NCBI GenBank assembly: GCA_035526665.1
Contig: DATLBY010000157.1
Coordinates: 1-26,475, forward strand
From: DATLBY01 sp035526665
GTDB taxonomy: Bacteria; Acidobacteriota; Terriglobia; Bryobacterales; Bryobacteraceae
DNA: 26,475 nucleotides
Direction of reading: 5' to 3'
The notes below the pieces were generated by a model. The model was not told the DNA's origin. It made no database searches and saw only the letters and a program-made list of their open reading frames with translations. Of this stretch, positions 23,313 through 26,475 are shown in pieces. The position numbers and the translations under genes are program-made. Each line of letters opens with the position of its first letter. The first letter of the stretch is position 1.

Positions 23313-25731
23313 TCCGGGGCTGATTCAGCAGGAGTTCGTCGCATCGGGTAATGCCGCCGCGGCTATCGCGAGCCGCAGCGCACTGGTGGACGAACTCGTT
23401 ATTGAGGCGTACCAAAGTTGTCTCGCTGCTACTTTTCCGCACGGGATCGCGGTACTTGCGGTGGGCGGCTTTGGCCGGTCTGAGCTCTTTCCCCATTCCG
23501 ACGTCGACGTGCTCCTCCTGGTGGACAAGGAAATACAGGGTGACAGCCGGCGCGAGGCGTTGTCGGCTTTTTTGCGAACCCTGTGGGACCAAGGGCTTCG
23601 GGTAAGCCAGTCCGTAAGAACCGTGGGGGAATGTTGCCAGCTTGACAGCACCAATGTAGAGCTCAGCATGAGTTTACTGGATGAACGGTTTCTGGCGGGC
23701 GACCGGGCGCTGTATGAAGTGCTGAAACAGAAGCTGCCCAGGTTTCTCCAATCCCAGCGCCACCCTCTCATCAAGCATCTCTGCGATATGACACGGTCGC
23801 GGCATGCAAAGTTTCACGGCACGATTTTCCACCTGGAGCCCAACATCAAGGAGACGCCGGGCGGGATGCGGGATCTGCATCTGGTACATTGGCTGTCCAT
23901 CTTGCGCGGAGTGGAGGATGAATCGCTCCAGCCCCTGTCCGCGGCCCGAGAATTTCTCTCGTCGCTGCGCTGCAAACTACACTACAAAGTTGGCCGCGAT
24001 AATAACCTGTTGAGCTTCGGCGTGCAGGAAGAAATGGCTCCCGATCCCGCGGTGTGGATGCGTGAATATTACCGGCACGCGCGCGCCATACATCAGACGG
24101 CCGTGCGTCATATGGACCTGGCCGAAGGACTCATGGAAGGCAGCCTGGTCAAGCAGTTTCGAGACTGGCGATCCCGTCTATCAAACAGCGACTTCACGGT
24201 CACGCGCGAGCGTGTATACTTTCGGACGCCGCAAAATCTAGTAGTCGATCCGGAACTGGTGCTCCGCTTGTTTGAATTCGTAGCAAGGCACGGCGTTCGA
24301 CCCGCGCTAGACACGGAGCGCCGCATGAGCGAGCATCTTTCGAGGCTGGCGGCACACTTCGCCATATCCCGCCCTCTCTGGCCGGCTATCCGCCGGATAC
24401 TCGCGCAGCCTCATGCCGCCCTAGCCGTGCGGACCATGCACGAAAGCGGCGTGCTGCTGGCGCTGTTTCCGGAGTGGCAAGGCATCGAGTCGCTGGTGGT
24501 CCGCGACTTTTATCACCGGTATACGGTGGATGAACACACGATCGTCACTATTGAGGCGATCGAAGATTTACGCACGTCAAAGGACCCGGCGCGGCGGCGT
24601 TTTGCCGATCTGCTGGGAGAGATCGACGACTTGCCGCTCGTTTACACTGCGCTGCTGTTTCACGACACCGGCAAAAGTGAAGGAATGAAGGACCACGCAA
24701 CGATGTCCGCGCGTCTGGCGGAGGCGGTTTTGGCGCGTGTCCAAATGCCGGATGAGGAGGCGCGGAAGGTTCAATTCCTGATTGCAAATCACCTCGCAAT
24801 CTCGGTGGTAATGAATGCTCGTGACCTCAGCGACCCGGCGACTGCGCGCGAACTGTCCACCAAGGTATTCACTCATGAAAATCTGAAATGGCTGACCATC
24901 TTGACTTACGCGGACGTCAGCGCAGTGAATCCTGAAGCGATGACGCCGTGGCGTTTGGAGCAATTGTGGCGTACCTACGTAGTGACGCACCACGAGCTGA
25001 CGCGTGAGCTGGACACGGATCGCATCGCACCCGCCCAGGGCGAAGCAGCGGGCCTGGATTTCGTTGCCGGTTTTCCGACGCGTTATCTGCTCACTCATTC
25101 CGCTGCGGACGTCGACAGGCACGTGGAACTTTCTGAATTGAGCAAGGTAGCCGGTGTCGCCGTAGATGTCGTCCGTTTGCAGGGTACGTATCAGGTAACA
25201 GTGGTCACGACAGACCGGCCGAAGCTCTTTGCCGCACTGGCCGGAGCGTTGTCTAGCTTCGGCATGAACATCGTCAAAGCCGAGGCGTTTGCCAATAACA
25301 AGGGAACCGTGCTGGATACGTTTACGTTTGCCGACCCGATGCGCACTTTGGAACTGAATCCGATGGAGATTGACCGTCTGAAGCTTACGCTGCAGCGCGT
25401 CGCCTTGGGGAAAGAGGATGTCAAGAAGTTGCTGAAAGGACGATCCCGGCCTGTTCAGCGGCTGCTTCAGATGCAACCGTCGGTTTCCTTCGATTCCGAA
25501 GCCTCACAATCGTCCACATTGGTTGAGATCGTGGCCCAGGACCGGCCGGGATTGTTGTACGACCTGGCGTCCACTCTTTCGGAGGCGTCCTGTAACATAG
25601 ACGTCGTGCTGATCGATACCGAGGCGCAGAAAGCCCTGGATGTTTTCTACGTGACCGCCGATGGAGCGAAGCTAACGGCGGATTGCCAGGCATCATTAAG
25701 AGAAGCCCTTTTGAATGTTTGCTGCAACTAA
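23293..25731 (+). CDS. glnD: PII uridylyltransferase / uridylyl-removing enzyme
   Basis: Adds UMP to PII when glutamine is low and removes it when glutamine is high. From the chosen start it has 812 aa, slightly shorter than E. coli GlnD. Domains in order are: nucleotidyltransferase with GGFGRSELFPHSDVDVLLL (about 58-76), GlnD helical linker, HD domain with FHDTGKSEGMKDH (H457, D458), and two C-terminal ACT domains beginning near 635 and 744 (TDRPKLF, QDRPGLL). The start is uncertain. GTG at 23293 overlaps glnB by 20 bases, ATG at 23257 by 56, and an in-frame TTG lies at 23230; residues before about 23320 look unconserved. Overlap with glnB indicates coupling of enzyme and substrate. Confidence 0.95.
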   Translation: MASPRSSPGLIQQEFVASGNAAAAIASRSALVDELVIEAYQSCLAATFPHGIAVLAVGGFGRSELFPHSDVDVLLLVDKEIQGDSRREALSAFLRTLWDQGLRVSQSVRTVGECCQLDSTNVELSMSLLDERFLAGDRALYEVLKQKLPRFLQSQRHPLIKHLCDMTRSRHAKFHGTIFHLEPNIKETPGGMRDLHLVHWLSILRGVEDESLQPLSAAREFLSSLRCKLHYKVGRDNNLLSFGVQEEMAPDPAVWMREYYRHARAIHQTAVRHMDLAEGLMEGSLVKQFRDWRSRLSNSDFTVTRERVYFRTPQNLVVDPELVLRLFEFVARHGVRPALDTERRMSEHLSRLAAHFAISRPLWPAIRRILAQPHAALAVRTMHESGVLLALFPEWQGIESLVVRDFYHRYTVDEHTIVTIEAIEDLRTSKDPARRRFADLLGEIDDLPLVYTALLFHDTGKSEGMKDHATMSARLAEAVLARVQMPDEEARKVQFLIANHLAISVVMNARDLSDPATARELSTKVFTHENLKWLTILTYADVSAVNPEAMTPWRLEQLWRTYVVTHHELTRELDTDRIAPAQGEAAGLDFVAGFPTRYLLTHSAADVDRHVELSELSKVAGVAVDVVRLQGTYQVTVVTTDRPKLFAALAGALSSFGMNIVKAEAFANNKGTVLDTFTFADPMRTLELNPMEIDRLKLTLQRVALGKEDVKKLLKGRSRPVQRLLQMQPSVSFDSEASQSSTLVEIVAQDRPGLLYDLASTLSEASCNIDVVLIDTEAQKALDVFYVTADGAKLTADCQASLREALLNVCCN

Positions 25732-25736
25732 ATTCT

Positions 25737-25766
25737 TTGGTTATCACGATTCAGTCGGCATATAAT
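25737..25766 (+). promoter_or_regulatory. Candidate sigma-70-type promoter for Rieske/cytochrome b genes
   Basis: TTGGTT at 25737-25742 and a perfect TATAAT at 25761-25766 are separated by 18 bases. Only 8 bases lie between the -10 box and the Rieske ATG, and they contain no ribosome site. Transcription would begin at or next to the start codon, which would give a leaderless mRNA. Confidence 0.5.
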
Positions 25767-25774
25767 ACGCGGGT

Positions 25775-26263
25775 ATGGTTCAGCTTCAAGATCGGCGTGC
25801 ATTTCACTTGTCGGTAATCTATGGTTTGGGGGCCATCATCACCGGCGCTCTCACAATTCCCGCCGCGATTTACCTGTTTTTTCCGCCCCGGGTTAAAAAA
25901 ACTGCGAATTGGGTAGAGGCCGGGGACCTGGCGCAAATGCATCCGAAAATTCCCGAGGAAGTGGTGTTCCGCCGCAACCGGATCGATGGATGGAAAGTCA
26001 CCAGTGAGAAATCGACCGCCTGGGTAGTGAAAACCGGCGAGGCGGAAGCAGTTGCATTTGCGCCCCAGTGTACTCACCTGGGATGTGCCTACCACTGGGA
26101 TGAGCAGAACAAGAATTTTTTGTGTCCGTGCCATACCTCCACATTCGGTCTGGATGGCTCGGTGCTGAGCGGACCCGCCCCGCGTCCGCTGGACCGCTAT
26201 GAAATCAAACTGGCGGGCACTAAACTCATGCTGGGCGAAATCAAGAAGTCGGAGAACGCATGA
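25775..26263 (+). CDS. Rieske iron-sulfur protein of a quinol:cytochrome c reductase
   Basis: Electron carrier of a bc-type respiratory complex, anchored in the inner membrane with its [2Fe-2S] domain outside. The 162-aa protein has an RRAF twin-arginine-like start and one membrane helix (about residues 13-36). The Rieske motifs CTHLGC (C99, H101, C104) and CPCHTSTF (C117, C119, H120) are complete: C99, H101, C117 and H120 bind the cluster, and C104/C119 form the disulfide. It overlaps the cytochrome b gene by 4 bases. Confidence 0.94.
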   Translation: MVQLQDRRAFHLSVIYGLGAIITGALTIPAAIYLFFPPRVKKTANWVEAGDLAQMHPKIPEEVVFRRNRIDGWKVTSEKSTAWVVKTGEAEAVAFAPQCTHLGCAYHWDEQNKNFLCPCHTSTFGLDGSVLSGPAPRPLDRYEIKLAGTKLMLGEIKKSENA

Positions 26264-26475
26264 GGCGCCGCGTCATCGATTGGCTGGAACATCGTACGGG
26301 GGTCGAAACGACGATCAAAAACTTCCTCTATGAAGACATTCCGGCCTCCAGTGGATGGCATCAGGTCTTCGGCAGCATTGCCGTATTCCTTTTCCTGACC
26401 CAGGTTTTCACCGGAATTCTGCTTGCCTTCAACTACGCTCCCACGCCCGGCGAGGCCTACAACAGTCTGAAGTAC
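26260..26475 (+). CDS. Cytochrome b, N-terminal part (3' end outside window)
   Basis: Membrane subunit of the same quinol-oxidising complex. Only 72 residues are visible. It begins MRRRVIDWLEHRTGVE and contains the conserved DIPASSGWHQVFGSIAVF stretch before the first membrane helix and the LTQVFTGILLAFNYAPT segment, as in cytochrome b/b6 N-terminal domains. The heme-ligand histidines lie beyond the window. The ATGA overlap with the Rieske gene indicates one operon. Confidence 0.92.
   Translation, partial: MRRRVIDWLEHRTGVETTIKNFLYEDIPASSGWHQVFGSIAVFLFLTQVFTGILLAFNYAPTPGEAYNSLKY

Noticed and set aside
24577..25476. 299-aa minus-strand frame opposite glnD
   Set aside because: Antisense shadow of conserved HD and ACT domains; no recognisable protein features.
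1..26475. tRNA, rRNA, CRISPR arrays, insertion sequences, prophage genes
   Set aside because: Intergenic regions were read for tRNA T-arm motifs, regular repeats and transposase motifs; none were found.

Overview
The window is bacterial, GC-rich and almost completely coding. It looks like a piece of a Gram-negative (diderm) chromosome. Evidence for an outer membrane and LPS core is a porin, two heptosyltransferases and the heptose-1-phosphate adenylyltransferase RfaE2. The mix of a YebC/RuvC/TlpA/DeoB/TpiA operon, a PhoPQ-activated-type secreted hydrolase, a sulfatase, a Flp pilin and Rieske/cytochrome b genes suggests an Acidobacteria-like (Solibacter/Bryobacter-type) soil organism. That assignment is an inference from general knowledge, not a database match.

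Layout: (1) 1-4918, minus strand: a housekeeping operon reading yebC > ruvC > secreted unknown > TlpA-type thioredoxin > deoB > tpiA (cut by the window edge), with 4-base overlaps in the middle. (2) 4919-9990: an accessory stretch. A sulfatase gene lies between two 126-bp direct repeats. One repeat is the 3' end of an intact isoprenylcysteine-methyltransferase-family gene; the other is an orphan copy of that end beside about 0.75 kb with no convincing gene. Upstream of the intact methyltransferase, in the same operon, are a PqaA-type hydrolase and a small unknown gene. (3) 9997-13709: a lone Flp pilin gene, then a compact minus-strand LPS-core operon (waaF > degenerate nucleotidyltransferase > waaC > membrane methyltransferase), divergent from rfaE2. 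(4) 13714-17650, plus strand: mfd and osmC. (5) 17652-25731: a nitrogen block. On the minus strand are a 60-aa membrane protein, a long Amt transporter, a tail-anchored TPR protein, a 44-aa membrane protein and a beta-barrel porin. On the plus strand are a second Amt, PII (glnB) and glnD. (6) 25775-end: Rieske protein and the start of cytochrome b.

The nitrogen block is the most coherent system. It has a candidate outer-membrane pore, two inner-membrane ammonium channels, the PII protein with its uridylylation tyrosine, and the GlnD enzyme that modifies PII. Three small or unstudied membrane-associated genes are packed against one of the channels. The most informative structural oddity is the repeat pair around the sulfatase. 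The copies differ at seven positions, all of them synonymous, which points to a recent loss of a second, formerly functional gene copy or to recombination with foreign DNA. No tRNA, rRNA, CRISPR array, recognisable insertion sequence or prophage gene was seen.
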